DNA of 64,000 nt from Bacteroides sp. CAG:1060_57_27 (GTDB lineage Bacteria; Bacteroidota; Bacteroidia; Bacteroidales; UBA932). The position numbers were made by a program, and so were the translations under genes. The notes below the pieces were generated by a model. The model did not search any database and had not been told where the DNA came from. It saw only the letters and a list, made by a program, of their open reading frames with translations. Location: contig MNQT01000022.1 in NCBI GenBank assembly GCA_001915575.1, positions 124,001 through 188,000 on the forward strand. The letters run 5' to 3'. Below, one piece after another: positions 9,679 to 18,423 of this stretch (positions are counted from its first letter, which is position 1; the number at the start of each line of letters is the position of its first letter).

Positions 9679-11097
9679 CTATGGTCTGGGTGTCGGTACT
9701 GGTTCTCCCATTGCGGAGGCCTCGTTGTCGTCGCCGTCGAGCTTGAATACCATGTATTCGGGATTTGCGGCCGTGTAGGGCTCCCAGCCTATGCCGGGCT
9801 CGCCGTACTTGGCGAAGTTGGTCCAGGCCGTGAGCATCTTCTCCGAGAGATCCCAGTCTCCCTGCGTCCAGGGCCTCCAGCAGTTCTTCAGGCTCTTGAA
9901 CACGAACCACAGGTCTGAGGAGTGGAATGCCCCCTCGAGCACTCCAGGCCTGCCGTCGGTGGGCAGCGGCCTTGCGAACTGGTAGGCGTATGCCTTGCCG
10001 CCGTGCTCTTCCCTGCTGAGGCAGAAGGCCTCGATAGTCGCCTTGATGTTGCCCCTGTCGTCGCGCGTGCAACCTATCATATAAGGTACGTCGGCGAGTT
10101 CTCCGGTGGCGGCGGCGTCTTCAATGCTGGTGGTGCATACATAACCGTCGATAACAGGCGCAAAGATGCCCGCCGGGCGCAGTCCGTGGACCCTGTTGTA
10201 GATGTCGGTGATTGCGAATATCTCGGCTGTGGAGGCGGAACGCATCTTGTCGAGGTCGGTCAGACCGGCCCAGTCCATTATCTTCTTGTAGTTTTCGGAC
10301 TGTGCCTCGAGGGTAGGAGCCGGAGTCGCGTTTTCGGGATCGAGACCGCTGGCGCTCATTATCACCGCCTTGTGGAAGAGTCCCTTCGCGAGGGGAGAGC
10401 CAGCCAGCGTCCTGACGCTGCGTCCGCCTCCGCTCTGTCCGAATATCATCACGTTGTCGGGGTCGCCGCCGAACTGTGCTATGTTGTTCTTCACCCATTT
10501 CAGTGCATGGATCTGGTCCATAATGCCGTAGTTGCCGGACGAGGAGTGCTCGTTTTCCGCTATGAGGTCGGGATGCGAGAAGAAGCCGAACATGCCCAGC
10601 CTGTAGTTTATGGTCACGAGCACTACGTCCTTGGCTCCCCATTCCGAACCCTCGAACTCAGGCTCGAAGGCCCAGCCCTCGCGCAGGCCGCCGCCGTGGA
10701 TGAACACCGCTACCGGAAGCTTCGCGTCGGTCTTGCCAGGAGCCTTGGTCCAGACGTTCAGGTAGAGACAGTCCTCGCTGTATGCAGGCTCCTGCCCGTA
10801 ACCCCATTCGGTGGTGTATCCGCCGGGGTAGTGGGGCACCTGGTAGCCCGGATGCCCGTATTTGTCGGCCACCTTGACGCCTTCCCAGGGCACTACGGGC
10901 TGAGGCTCCTTCCACCTCAGGTCGCCGATCGGGGGTGCGGCGTAGGGTATGCCCTTGAATACGGTGACTCCTTTGACTTCGGATTCGGCACCTTGGATCT
11001 GCCCGCCTTCGATAGTGAGTACGGGGCTGGCGTCGGGGGTGGTCGAACATCCGACCAGGGCGAAAATCGCCATTGCAGTGATTAGTGCTCGTTTCAT
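9679..11097 (-). CDS. Type B carboxylesterase, exported (lipoprotein), paralogue
   Basis: 472 residues from the ATG at 11097, which gives a lipoprotein signal MKRALITAMAIFALVGCS; an upstream in-frame start adds 16 residues without function and overlaps the radC end. Catalytic marks are VFIHGGGLREG for the oxyanion hole and GQSGGG for the nucleophile elbow (Gln replaces the usual Glu; the second Ala is Gly), plus EDCLYLNVW. Paralogous to the next gene (8140-9672). A promoter-like TATATTTA lies at 11125-11132 on the minus strand. Substrate unknown. Confidence 0.88.
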   Translation of the reverse strand: MKRALITAMAIFALVGCSTTPDASPVLTIEGGQIQGAESEVKGVTVFKGIPYAAPPIGDLRWKEPQPVVPWEGVKVADKYGHPGYQVPHYPGGYTTEWGYGQEPAYSEDCLYLNVWTKAPGKTDAKLPVAVFIHGGGLREGWAFEPEFEGSEWGAKDVVLVTINYRLGMFGFFSHPDLIAENEHSSSGNYGIMDQIHALKWVKNNIAQFGGDPDNVMIFGQSGGGRSVRTLAGSPLAKGLFHKAVIMSASGLDPENATPAPTLEAQSENYKKIMDWAGLTDLDKMRSASTAEIFAITDIYNRVHGLRPAGIFAPVIDGYVCTTSIEDAAATGELADVPYMIGCTRDDRGNIKATIEAFCLSREEHGGKAYAYQFARPLPTDGRPGVLEGAFHSSDLWFVFKSLKNCWRPWTQGDWDLSEKMLTAWTNFAKYGEPGIGWEPYTAANPEYMVFKLDGDDNEASAMGEPVPTPRP

Positions 11098-11141
11098 AAT
11101 GTCTTTGTGGCTTTTTATTCCCCGTAAATATAGTAAAAAAA

Positions 11142-11828
11142 TCAACCTTCGTAGCGCATGTCGTCGGCTACGGAGAAAAAACAGTCGTCACAGACTATTA
11201 TGTGGTCCACGAGGCTTATGTCGAAAGCCTTTGCGGCTTCGTGCAGCAGTTCGGTCTGCCTGAGGTCCGGCGCGCTCGGACGCGGATTGCCTCCCGGGTG
11301 GTTGTGGACGAGTATTATCCCGCTGGCGTTGTTCTCGAGAGCGAGCCTGACTATCTGCCTGGAGTCTATCACCGTCATGTGGTCGCTGCCGCTGCTGATC
11401 CTTTCCTTGCACAGCAGGAAGTTGGCCCTGTTGAGCAGCATGACCCAGCATTCTTCGTGTCTGAGTCCCTTGAGCTCGGGGATGATGTTCTCGTAGGCCG
11501 TTCTTGCGTTTGCCATGACCGATCTCGACGCCAGCGGCTTTTCCGCCATGAAGCGCCTCCCGAGTTCCAGTGCCGCGCAGATGCTGCATGCCTTGACGGG
11601 ACCGATGCCGGGAATGCGCCCCATCTTCGCGGGGCTGGTGTTGAACAGTGACGACAGCCTGCCTCCGCAGGACGATAGCAGTGTCTGGGCGGTTTCGAGT
11701 GCGCTCATGCCGCAGCTTCCGCTGCCTATGAGGATTGCGAGGAGCTCTCCGTTGCTGAGGCTGTCCGCTCCTCTGGACAGCAGTTTCTCGCGAGGCCTTT
11801 CGCTCTCGCACAAGTCTTTGATTTTCAT
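11142..11828 (-). CDS. radC: RadC-family JAB/MPN-domain protein
   Basis: 228 residues. The N-terminal ~80 residues contain helix-hairpin-helix motifs (RIPGIGPVKACSICAALELGRR, given here as its GIGPVKA core). The C-terminal JAB1/MPN domain carries the metal-site motif HNHPGGNPRPSAPD. Named RadC from an old radiation-sensitivity assignment that was later shown to be mistaken; the biochemical role remains unsettled. Proteins of this family also ride on mobile elements, but this copy has the length and context of the chromosomal one. Downstream promoter sequence for the esterase pair overlaps its 3' end. Confidence 0.9.
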   Translation of the reverse strand: MKIKDLCESERPREKLLSRGADSLSNGELLAILIGSGSCGMSALETAQTLLSSCGGRLSSLFNTSPAKMGRIPGIGPVKACSICAALELGRRFMAEKPLASRSVMANARTAYENIIPELKGLRHEECWVMLLNRANFLLCKERISSGSDHMTVIDSRQIVRLALENNASGIILVHNHPGGNPRPSAPDLRQTELLHEAAKAFDISLVDHIIVCDDCFFSVADDMRYEG

Positions 11829-11899
11829 AGTATAACAAGTTTAGTTGCCGTCGAGTGCGGCGGCGGGATGTCTGGAAAGCGGTTCCTGTGGGAACCTTT

Positions 11900-13210
11900 T
11901 CAGGCAGTTTCCTCCCGGCAGAGCAGTGTCGCCTGGGTGCAGCCGCATACCCTTACGCGGACGAAGTCTCCGGCCTTATGGCTCCTGTCCGGCCATACGC
12001 ACATCTTGTTCTGGGAGTTGCGTCCGCACAGTTCCCCGGGATCCTTCTTCGAGGGGCCTTCCACGAGTACGGTGAAGATTTTCCCCATGTCCCTGCGGTT
12101 GCTCTCGAGCGAGAGCCTGTTCTGCAGGGCGATGATCTCTTCGAGACGCCTTGTCTTCGTCTGCAGGTCCACGTCGTCGGGGTATTTCCTTGCGGCCAGC
12201 GTGCCCGGCCTTTCGGAGTAGTAGAACATGTATGCCGCGTCGAAGCCTACCTCCTCGAACAGGCTCAGGGTATCCAGGTGGTCCTGCTCGGTCTCGGAGC
12301 AGAATCCTGCGATGACGTCGGTCGTGATTGCGCAGTCCGGCATCACCTCCCTTATCTTCCTGACCTTGTCGAGGTAGCCTTCCCTGGTGTAGCGCCTTCT
12401 CATCTTGTCGAGGATGCGGTCGGAACCCGACTGGACGGGCAGGTGTATGTGGCGGCAGATGTTGGGGTGCGAGGCCATGGCGGACAGTACGCGCTCCGAG
12501 ATGTCCTGCGGATTGGAGGTGGAGAAGCGTATCCTGACGCCAGGGACTTTCTCCGCGACTTCGGCAAGGAGGGCGGCGAAATCCGTTCCCCCGGAGTTGT
12601 ATGAGTCGACGTTCTGCCCGAGCAGGGTTATCTCCCTGTATCCTCTCGCCATGCAGTCGCACGCCTCGCGGACTATGCTTCGGGCGTCCCTGCTGCGTTC
12701 CGCGCCGCGGGTGTAGGGGACGACGCAGTATGAGCAGACGTTGTTGCATCCGCGCATTATGGAGATGAAGGCGGAGACCCCGTTCCTGTCGAGGCGGACG
12801 GGGGAGATGTCCGCATATGTCTCCTCGCGGGAGAGCATCACGTCTATCTGGGGACTGCCCGACGAGGCGGCCTCTATCAGTTCCGGAAGCCTCCGGTAGC
12901 TGTCGGGTCCGGCGACGATATCGACCTTACCCGAATCCAGCAGGGCGTCCTTCAGCCTTTCGGCCATGCAGCCGAGTATCCCTACGAGCACTCCGGAACG
13001 CTGCCTGCGCTGCAGGTTGAACTGGTCTATCCTTCCCCAGATCCTCTGCTCGGCGTTGTCGCGTATCGAGCAGGTGTTGGCCATTATTATGTCCGCCTCG
13101 TCGATCGACGAGGCCCGTCCGTATCCCTTTCCGGCAAGGATCGAGAACACCACTTCGGTGTCTGCCACGTTCATCTGGCAGCCGTATGTCTCTATGTATA
13201 CCTTCTTCAT
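11900..13210 (-). CDS. miaB: tRNA-2-methylthio-N6-dimethylallyladenosine synthase
   Basis: 436 residues from MKKVYIETYGCQMN at 13210; longer in-frame extensions run into the divergent promoter and are unlikely. A radical-SAM methylthiotransferase that adds the 2-methylthio group to i6A37 of tRNAs reading UNN codons. Domains: N-terminal UPF0004 with three cluster Cys (first in GCQMN), the radical-SAM motif CNNVCSYC near residue 150, and a C-terminal TRAM domain (VLVEGPSKKDP...). It shares a short palindromic promoter region with the next, divergent gene. Confidence 0.95.
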   Translation of the reverse strand: MKKVYIETYGCQMNVADTEVVFSILAGKGYGRASSIDEADIIMANTCSIRDNAEQRIWGRIDQFNLQRRQRSGVLVGILGCMAERLKDALLDSGKVDIVAGPDSYRRLPELIEAASSGSPQIDVMLSREETYADISPVRLDRNGVSAFISIMRGCNNVCSYCVVPYTRGAERSRDARSIVREACDCMARGYREITLLGQNVDSYNSGGTDFAALLAEVAEKVPGVRIRFSTSNPQDISERVLSAMASHPNICRHIHLPVQSGSDRILDKMRRRYTREGYLDKVRKIREVMPDCAITTDVIAGFCSETEQDHLDTLSLFEEVGFDAAYMFYYSERPGTLAARKYPDDVDLQTKTRRLEEIIALQNRLSLESNRRDMGKIFTVLVEGPSKKDPGELCGRNSQNKMCVWPDRSHKAGDFVRVRVCGCTQATLLCREETA

Positions 13211-13218
13211 TTGTGGGG

Positions 13219-13246
13219 CAAAGATAGAGATTTTTCTTATCTTTGT
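13219..13246. promoter_or_regulatory. Divergent, overlapping promoters for miaB and the LEA-like gene
   Basis: CAAAGATA at 13219-13226 (minus-strand TATCTTTG for miaB) and TATCTTTG at 13239-13246 (plus strand) form mirror-image -7 elements 12 bases apart in a 43-base gap. RNA polymerase could hardly occupy both at once. Confidence 0.65.
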
Positions 13247-13253
13247 CATCGGT

Positions 13254-13724
13254 ATGAGAATGTTCAGGCTTTTGCTTCTGGCCGTTACGGCGCTGCTCGC
13301 ATGTTCATGCGCAAGCAGGTTCGACGAGGTGGAGTTCACCTCCGTAAGGCTCGTTTCCGTAGCCCCGGAGGGTCTGACAGGCCTTTCCGTGCTGCTCGAG
13401 GTGGGCATACACAATCCTGCGGTGGCGTTTTCCATAACCGGTATGCAGGCGGTGGTGAAGAGTTCCGGCAGGGAGGCCGTGATCCTCGAGTCCGACCAGC
13501 TGCTGGTAGACGGGCGTTCGGACAGATGCTATATGGTTCCCCTGAAGGGGTCGATTGCCGAGGGGTTCAATCCATTCAGCCTGCTTTCGCTGCTCGACGG
13601 CGCAGACCTGTCGGGCTTCACCCTCAGCGTCAGGGCCCGTCTGGCGCTGCGCAGCGGCCTTGGCAAGGTAATTGAATTTAACGATATCCCCGTGTCGGAA
13701 CTGTTGGACGATACGGTATTGTAG
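13254..13724 (+). CDS. LEA type 2-like lipoprotein
   Basis: 156 residues from the ATG at 13254. It begins with a lipoprotein signal (LLLAVTALLACSC, lipid-bearing Cys near 17-19). The body has the beta-rich pattern of LEA type 2 / water-stress domains: FTSVRLVSVAPEGLTGLSVLLEVGIHNPAVAFSIT, seen here as its VEVGIHNP-like core, then VKSSGREAVILES and VPLKGSIAEGF. Probably periplasmic-facing, lipid-anchored. No known enzymatic role. It is followed 12 bases later by a SPOR protein and then rpoN, so the three are likely co-transcribed. Confidence 0.7.
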   Translation: MRMFRLLLLAVTALLACSCASRFDEVEFTSVRLVSVAPEGLTGLSVLLEVGIHNPAVAFSITGMQAVVKSSGREAVILESDQLLVDGRSDRCYMVPLKGSIAEGFNPFSLLSLLDGADLSGFTLSVRARLALRSGLGKVIEFNDIPVSELLDDTVL

Positions 13725-13736
13725 AATTTTGACGAA

Positions 13737-14354
13737 ATGCGACTTTTTTTGATATATGTCCTGCTGGCGGCGGCCCTGTGCGCCGCCCCGCTCCGTGCCC
13801 AGGATGCGGGCCTGGTGCAGGCCGGATCCTCCGCCGCGGACGGAAGCGGTATGGAGGAGGTGTCCGTTGCCGGAGAGGAGATACAGATAGATTCTTCCCT
13901 CTACGGGACCGACATATTCTCCGCGATTCCCGAATCGGTCGTCGTCAGGCAGGATCCGCGCATAAGGCTCGCCCTGGGAAACAAGATTGCCTCCGATGCG
14001 GAGAAGACGGTCAACGGATTCAGCATCAGGCTGTTCATAGACAACAGGCGGAATGCCCGCGAAGCCTCGCTGGAGGTGCTGCGCAGGTTCAACGAACTCT
14101 ACCCCTATATCAATGTCTACAGGATCTATTCGGCTCCGAACTTCAAGGTGACCGTAGGCAGCTTCCGCAACAGGGTGGAAGCCCAGCGTATGCTCGACGC
14201 CATAAAGGACGAGTTCCCCGACGCTTTCATAGTCAGGGACAAGTTCAGGTATCCGAGCATCGGCGATCCCGATGTCTGGAGAAGGAAGGAGGCGGCCGAT
14301 TCTGTTGTGACGGCCGGCTTTGCTGAACATGGGACGGGAGGCGTGCCGCGATGA
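13737..14354 (+). CDS. SPOR-domain exported protein
   Basis: 205 residues with an N-terminal signal peptide (LIYVLLAAALCAAPLRAQ, cleavage near 22). A linker rich in Gly, Ser and Glu follows, then a C-terminal ~80-residue SPOR-like domain: GFSIRLFIDNRRNAREA, FKVTVGSFRNRVEAQRML and FPDAFIVRDK. SPOR domains bind denuded peptidoglycan glycan strands at division sites. It overlaps rpoN by four bases (ATGA), implying coupled translation. Confidence 0.8.
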   Translation: MRLFLIYVLLAAALCAAPLRAQDAGLVQAGSSAADGSGMEEVSVAGEEIQIDSSLYGTDIFSAIPESVVVRQDPRIRLALGNKIASDAEKTVNGFSIRLFIDNRRNAREASLEVLRRFNELYPYINVYRIYSAPNFKVTVGSFRNRVEAQRMLDAIKDEFPDAFIVRDKFRYPSIGDPDVWRRKEAADSVVTAGFAEHGTGGVPR

Positions 14355-15754
14355 TAAAGCAGGGACTCGAATTAAAGCAGACGCAGAAGCTCTCTCCGCT
14401 GCAGATCCAGACGATAAAGCTCATAGAGCTGCCTATCCAGGACCTGGAGCAGAAGATCCGTGCGGAGATCGAGGAGAATCCCGTACTCGAGGACGTGCGT
14501 GATTCGGACGGCGAGAACACGGACGGCGACGTGTCCCTGGACGAAATCAAGGACGATGACTATATCCCCGCCTATAAGACGAGGGTGAACAACTGGGGCA
14601 AGGATCCCCGCCCGGAGTATAATACCTTTTCGGTTAAGACCAGCTTCAACCAGAGCCTTATGGACCAGCTCGGCTGCCGGAACCTGACAAGCCGGGAGCA
14701 CGACATCGCGGCGTTCCTGATAGGCTCTCTGGATTCGGACGGCTACCTCCGCCGTGACATCGAGTCTATTGTCGACGACCTTGCCTTCAGGGCAGGCATC
14801 AATACCGACAGCGACGAGGTGCTCAGGATGCTTTCCGTGATACAGGATTTCGAGCCTGCAGGAGTGGGTGCGAGGGATCTGAGGGAGTGCCTGCTGCTCC
14901 AGCTGCGCGGTATGCGCCAGAACGACGACGTGAAGAATGCCGAGCGTATCCTCAAGGACTGCTTCCAGGACTTTACCAACAAGCATTTTCAGAGGATAAT
15001 GTCCAGGCTTTCGCTCGGAGAGGACCAGCTGAAGGGGGCAATGGCGCGCATACTCAAGCTCAACCCCTCTCCCGGAGGGGATGTTTCCGGAGGCTATGAG
15101 GACCATGTGCAGCAGATAGTTCCGGATTTCGTGCTCGAGGAGCATGACGGCGAGCTGTCGTTCTCGATGCCGAGGTTCTCGGTTCCCGAACTGCGGGTGA
15201 ACAGGAAGTATGCCGACATGCTCATGTCGGCCAGAGGCTCCTCCGACAGGGAGCGTAAGGAGGCCGTAACCTTCGTCAAGCAGAAGCTCGATTCGGCGAA
15301 GTGGTTCGTGGAGGCTCTCAAGCAGAGACAGAACACCCTCGGCCGCACTATGGAGGCGATACTCCAGTATCAGCACGACTTCTTCGCCACCGGAGACGAG
15401 ACAAAGCTCAGGCCCATGGTCCTCAAGGACATAGCCGAGCGTACGGGCTTCGATATATCGACTATCTCGAGGGTCGTCAACAGCAAGTATATCGAAACCT
15501 ATTTCGGAATCTATCCGCTGAAATACTTCTTCTCGGAAGGAATGGAGGACAAGGAAGGCCGGGAGGTGTCTACCAGGGAGTTGAAGAAGGTGCTTATGGA
15601 ATGCGTCGCGGCCGAGGACAAGAAAAAGCCCCTTACCGACGAGCAGCTGGTCCTCGAAATGGAAAAGCACGGATACAAGGTCGCGAGGAGGACAATCGCG
15701 AAATACCGCGGACAACTGGGTATCCCTCTGGCCCGCTGGCGCAAGGAACTGTAG
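14351..15754 (+). CDS. rpoN: RNA polymerase sigma-54 factor
   Basis: 467 residues. Directs RNA polymerase to -24/-12 promoters that need an ATP-driven enhancer-binding activator. The N-terminal Gln-rich region I (KQTQKLSPLQIQTIKLIELP) contacts activator, the core-binding region spans about 100-280, and the C-terminal DNA-binding part carries the helix-turn-helix (ERTGFDISTISRVVNSKY) and the RpoN box, here as ARRTIAKYRGQLGIP (ARRTVAKYRE in the consensus). Likely users in this window are the promoters at 59251 and perhaps 2208. Confidence 0.96.
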   Translation: MIKQGLELKQTQKLSPLQIQTIKLIELPIQDLEQKIRAEIEENPVLEDVRDSDGENTDGDVSLDEIKDDDYIPAYKTRVNNWGKDPRPEYNTFSVKTSFNQSLMDQLGCRNLTSREHDIAAFLIGSLDSDGYLRRDIESIVDDLAFRAGINTDSDEVLRMLSVIQDFEPAGVGARDLRECLLLQLRGMRQNDDVKNAERILKDCFQDFTNKHFQRIMSRLSLGEDQLKGAMARILKLNPSPGGDVSGGYEDHVQQIVPDFVLEEHDGELSFSMPRFSVPELRVNRKYADMLMSARGSSDRERKEAVTFVKQKLDSAKWFVEALKQRQNTLGRTMEAILQYQHDFFATGDETKLRPMVLKDIAERTGFDISTISRVVNSKYIETYFGIYPLKYFFSEGMEDKEGREVSTRELKKVLMECVAAEDKKKPLTDEQLVLEMEKHGYKVARRTIAKYRGQLGIPLARWRKEL

Positions 15755-15757
15755 TCC

Positions 15758-16225
15758 CTAAGGCTGTCTTTTCTGCCGCGACGATTTCCTCGCTGGCCGG
15801 CAGACCAGCTGTATGTCTATGCTTTCGAGCCGGTAGCCCTTGGGCTGCCTGTCCTTGAGCCTCTCTTCGATAAGCGAGAGCAGATCGTCGTCGATGAGAT
15901 CGCGGTAGGAATTGTTTACCATGTCGTATATATGGATGTGCCTGAACGAATTGACGTCGAAGTACATCTTGTTGTTGCTGCTCATCCTGCGGCTGTATAT
16001 CTTCAGGTCGGCCATCATCGAGAGCACGTTGTACACCGAGGCTATCGTTATGCTGGTACCGCAGTTGGATGCGATATGTTCCGCGACCATGTCGGCACTG
16101 GCATGGCCGAGTTCCATCATCGCTTCGTGGACCATCAGCCTCTGGGGCGTCGCCTTGAGCTTCTGGCTTTTCAGAAAGGCCTTGAGGGCTTCTATGTCGG
16201 TTATGGTCTTCCTTTTCCTCCTCAT
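15758..16225 (-). CDS. Fur-family transcription regulator
   Basis: 155 residues. The N-terminal winged helix has KATPQRLMVHEAMMELGHASADMV and TSITIASVYNVLSMMADLKI, given here as the family's TPQR and SVYNVL markers. The dimerisation domain has FRHIHIYDMVNNSYRDLIDDDLL. The CxxC pairs that hold structural zinc in Fur and PerR are absent, and the protein ends soon after the metal-binding region. Iron, peroxide or zinc sensing cannot be told. Its own promoter contains a 6-3-6 palindrome (16258-16272), suggesting autoregulation, and the divergent gene is trxB, which would suit a redox-linked regulator. Confidence 0.85.
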   Translation of the reverse strand: MRRKRKTITDIEALKAFLKSQKLKATPQRLMVHEAMMELGHASADMVAEHIASNCGTSITIASVYNVLSMMADLKIYSRRMSSNNKMYFDVNSFRHIHIYDMVNNSYRDLIDDDLLSLIEERLKDRQPKGYRLESIDIQLVCRPARKSSRQKRQP

Positions 16226-16241
16226 CTTGCTTGCTTTGCGC

Positions 16242-16272
16242 CAAAAATACCAATAAATTTGAAAACTTCAAA
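16242..16272 (-). promoter_or_regulatory. fur-family gene promoter with overlapping palindromic operator
   Basis: On the minus strand TTTG (16269-16272) and TATTTTTG (16242-16249) are 19 bases apart, a full consensus match. The perfect inverted repeat TTTGAA-AAC-TTCAAA (16258-16272) overlaps the -33 box and spacer, as expected of a self-repressing Fur/PerR-type operator. Confidence 0.7.
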
Positions 16273-16342
16273 ATACCCCCGCTGCCGGAGTTTAGGATAT
16301 TGAGAATAATTTGACTAAATTCGCATGTTTTAACTATAAGGA

Positions 16343-17263
16343 ATGGAACACGTCAGATGTCTTATAATAGGCGGCGGCCCCGCAGGATACACTGCGGCGA
16401 TCTATGCGTCGCGTGCCGGCCTCGAGCCTGTCCTGTACGAGGGTAACGAGCCGGGCGGGCAGCTTACGACCACCACCGTCGTAGAGAATTATCCCGGATT
16501 CCCCGGCGGAGTCGATGCGAACAGGCTGATGTCCGACATGCGGGCCCAGGCCGCAGGGCTCGGCGCCGATATCAGGAGGGGCGTGGTCACGGCTGTGGAT
16601 TTCGGTGTCCGCCCGTTGAGGGTCACCGTTGATTCCCCGGCCGAGATCGAGGCCGACGCCGTAATCATAGCGACCGGCGCCACTGCGCGCTATCTCGGGC
16701 TTCCCTCGGAGCAGAAGTTCCGCGGTATGGGCGTTTCGGCCTGTGCCACATGCGACGGCTTCTTCTACAGGAAAAAGACCACCGCCGTCGTCGGGGGAGG
16801 GGATACCGCGTGCGAGGAGGCGAGCTATCTCGCCGGACTCTGCAACAAGGTGTACATGATAGTGCGCAGGGATGTGCTGCGCGCATCCGAAGCCATGCAG
16901 CGCAGGGTCATGCAGACCCCGAATATCGAAATACTCTGGAACTGCAACACCGAGGAGGTGCTCGGAGACGCTTCGGGAGTTACCGGGGCGAGGCTGCGCA
17001 GGAAGGATGGCGAGGTTTTTGATATCAGCATAGACGGCTTTTTCCTGGCCATAGGACATCATCCCGAGTCCGAGCTCTTCTCGAAGTGGGTGGATACCGA
17101 CGAGAACGGCTATATCGTTACCGACGGGGTCGGCAGCAGGACGAATGTCGAGGGAGTGTTCGCGGCCGGAGATGTCCAGGATCCGCATTACCGTCAGGCG
17201 ATTACCGCGGCGGCTTCAGGCTGCCGGGCGGCGCTCGACGCAGAAAAATATTTGAAGAAATGA
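16343..17263 (+). CDS. trxB: Thioredoxin-disulfide reductase
   Basis: 306 residues. FAD enzyme that reduces thioredoxin with NADPH. It shows the FAD-binding IIGGGPAGYTAA near residue 8, the redox-active CATC at 134-137, the NADPH-binding VVGGGDTACEEA and the C-terminal FAD motif GVFAAGDVQD. It overlaps bamD by four bases (ATGA). A TAAATTCG sequence near 16315 may be its -7 element. Confidence 0.95.
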   Translation: MEHVRCLIIGGGPAGYTAAIYASRAGLEPVLYEGNEPGGQLTTTTVVENYPGFPGGVDANRLMSDMRAQAAGLGADIRRGVVTAVDFGVRPLRVTVDSPAEIEADAVIIATGATARYLGLPSEQKFRGMGVSACATCDGFFYRKKTTAVVGGGDTACEEASYLAGLCNKVYMIVRRDVLRASEAMQRRVMQTPNIEILWNCNTEEVLGDASGVTGARLRRKDGEVFDISIDGFFLAIGHHPESELFSKWVDTDENGYIVTDGVGSRTNVEGVFAAGDVQDPHYRQAITAAASGCRAALDAEKYLKK

Positions 17264-18051
17264 AATCAGTTGGACTGATCCTTTGCTCCGCGGCGCTGCT
17301 TGCCGCCATGTGCGCCTGCAAGACGCAGTATGACCTGATACTCGAGAGCAACGACGTCGATGTCAAGTACAATGCGGCCTTCGACTATTTCAACGAGGGC
17401 AAGTATACAAAGTCGGCGGAGCTTTTCGAGTCCCTTTCCGTGCTTGCCGGCAATACCGACAGGGCCGATACCATACAGTACTACTGGGGCCTGAGCAACT
17501 ATTCGGCAGGCGACTACTACACCGCCGAGGCGAACTTCGACAAGTTCGTCAACACCTACCCCTACAGTCCCTTCATGGAAAGCGCCTCGTTCCTCAGGAT
17601 AGACTGCCTGTACCGGGCCACGCTGCGCTACGAGCTCGACCAGACTCCGACCTATACGGCGATGAGGGCCATAAGCGCGTATATGATAGACAATCCTGAC
17701 GGCCCCAACGACGAGATATGCCGCCACATGCTGCAGGACCTCGGCGACAGGCTCGACAAGAAGGCCTTCGAAAACGCGAGGCTCTACTATACCATGGAGG
17801 ACTACAAGGCGTCGAGGGTCGCTTTCAAGAACATCCTCAGGGACGACGCCGAAAACATCTACCGCGAAGACATACTCTATTATGCCGCGATGTCTTCCTA
17901 CAACTACGCCTTCAACAGCGTGCCTTCGAAACAGAAGGAGCGCTACCTTACTTTCGTCGACGACTACCTCAACTTCGTGGGTGAGTATCCCGAATCCCAC
18001 TACAGGCCCGAGCTCGACGCCCTCTACGATAAGGTAAGAGAAAAAATTTGA
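17260..18051 (+). CDS. bamD: Outer membrane assembly lipoprotein BamD
   Basis: 263 residues. A signal peptide with lipobox (AALLAAMCAC) is followed by TPR-like helical repeats: FDYFNEGKYTKSAELFESL, YYWGLSNYSAGDYYTAEANF and YPYSPFMESASFLRIDCLY, each abbreviated from the full repeat. BamD is the lipoprotein partner of BamA in outer-membrane beta-barrel insertion; bamA is at 25553. The ATG lies inside the stop of trxB, so trxB, bamD and rpoZ are probably one operon. Confidence 0.9.
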   Translation: MKSVGLILCSAALLAAMCACKTQYDLILESNDVDVKYNAAFDYFNEGKYTKSAELFESLSVLAGNTDRADTIQYYWGLSNYSAGDYYTAEANFDKFVNTYPYSPFMESASFLRIDCLYRATLRYELDQTPTYTAMRAISAYMIDNPDGPNDEICRHMLQDLGDRLDKKAFENARLYYTMEDYKASRVAFKNILRDDAENIYREDILYYAAMSSYNYAFNSVPSKQKERYLTFVDDYLNFVGEYPESHYRPELDALYDKVREKI

Positions 18052-18084
18052 AACTTACGCAGAGTTTCGTCCCGTATTCTAAAT

Positions 18085-18411
18085 ATGGAAAAGAAGATAC
18101 CTACAAACACTATCACGCGGGATATCAAGGATCTCGCGGCGCCTACTGGCAATATCTATGAAACTGTAGTCATCCTGTCCAAAAGGGCCAACCAGATAGC
18201 CCTGGCCGAGAAGAAGGAGCTTGCCAAGAAGCTCGAGGACTTCCGCGGAGACCGCGACACCATGGACGAGGTCTTCGAGAACAAGGAACAGATAGAAATC
18301 TCCAAGTACTACGAGCGCCAGCCCAAGCCGGACCTCGTGGCGATTTCCGAGTTTGAAAACGGAGAACTCTACTACAGGGTCGCGCACGAAGACGCTGCCG
18401 AGAAGAAGTAG
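18085..18411 (+). CDS. rpoZ: RNA polymerase omega subunit (Bacteroidota type)
   Basis: 108 residues. Small subunit that aids polymerase assembly. The core ITRDIKDLAAPTGNIYETVVI and ILSKRANQIA match the RpoZ/Rpb6 fold in its Bacteroidota form, and a charged helix KKELAKKLEDF follows. Position between bamD and recN is common in this phylum. Confidence is good but rests on a short domain. Confidence 0.85.
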   Translation: MEKKIPTNTITRDIKDLAAPTGNIYETVVILSKRANQIALAEKKELAKKLEDFRGDRDTMDEVFENKEQIEISKYYERQPKPDLVAISEFENGELYYRVAHEDAAEKK

Positions 18412-18423
18412 CCCCGGTTTCCG

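Noticed and set aside
13211..13435. N-terminal extension of miaB
   Set aside because: It would run through the divergent promoter and into the LEA-like gene; the family starts at MKKVYIETYGCQMN.
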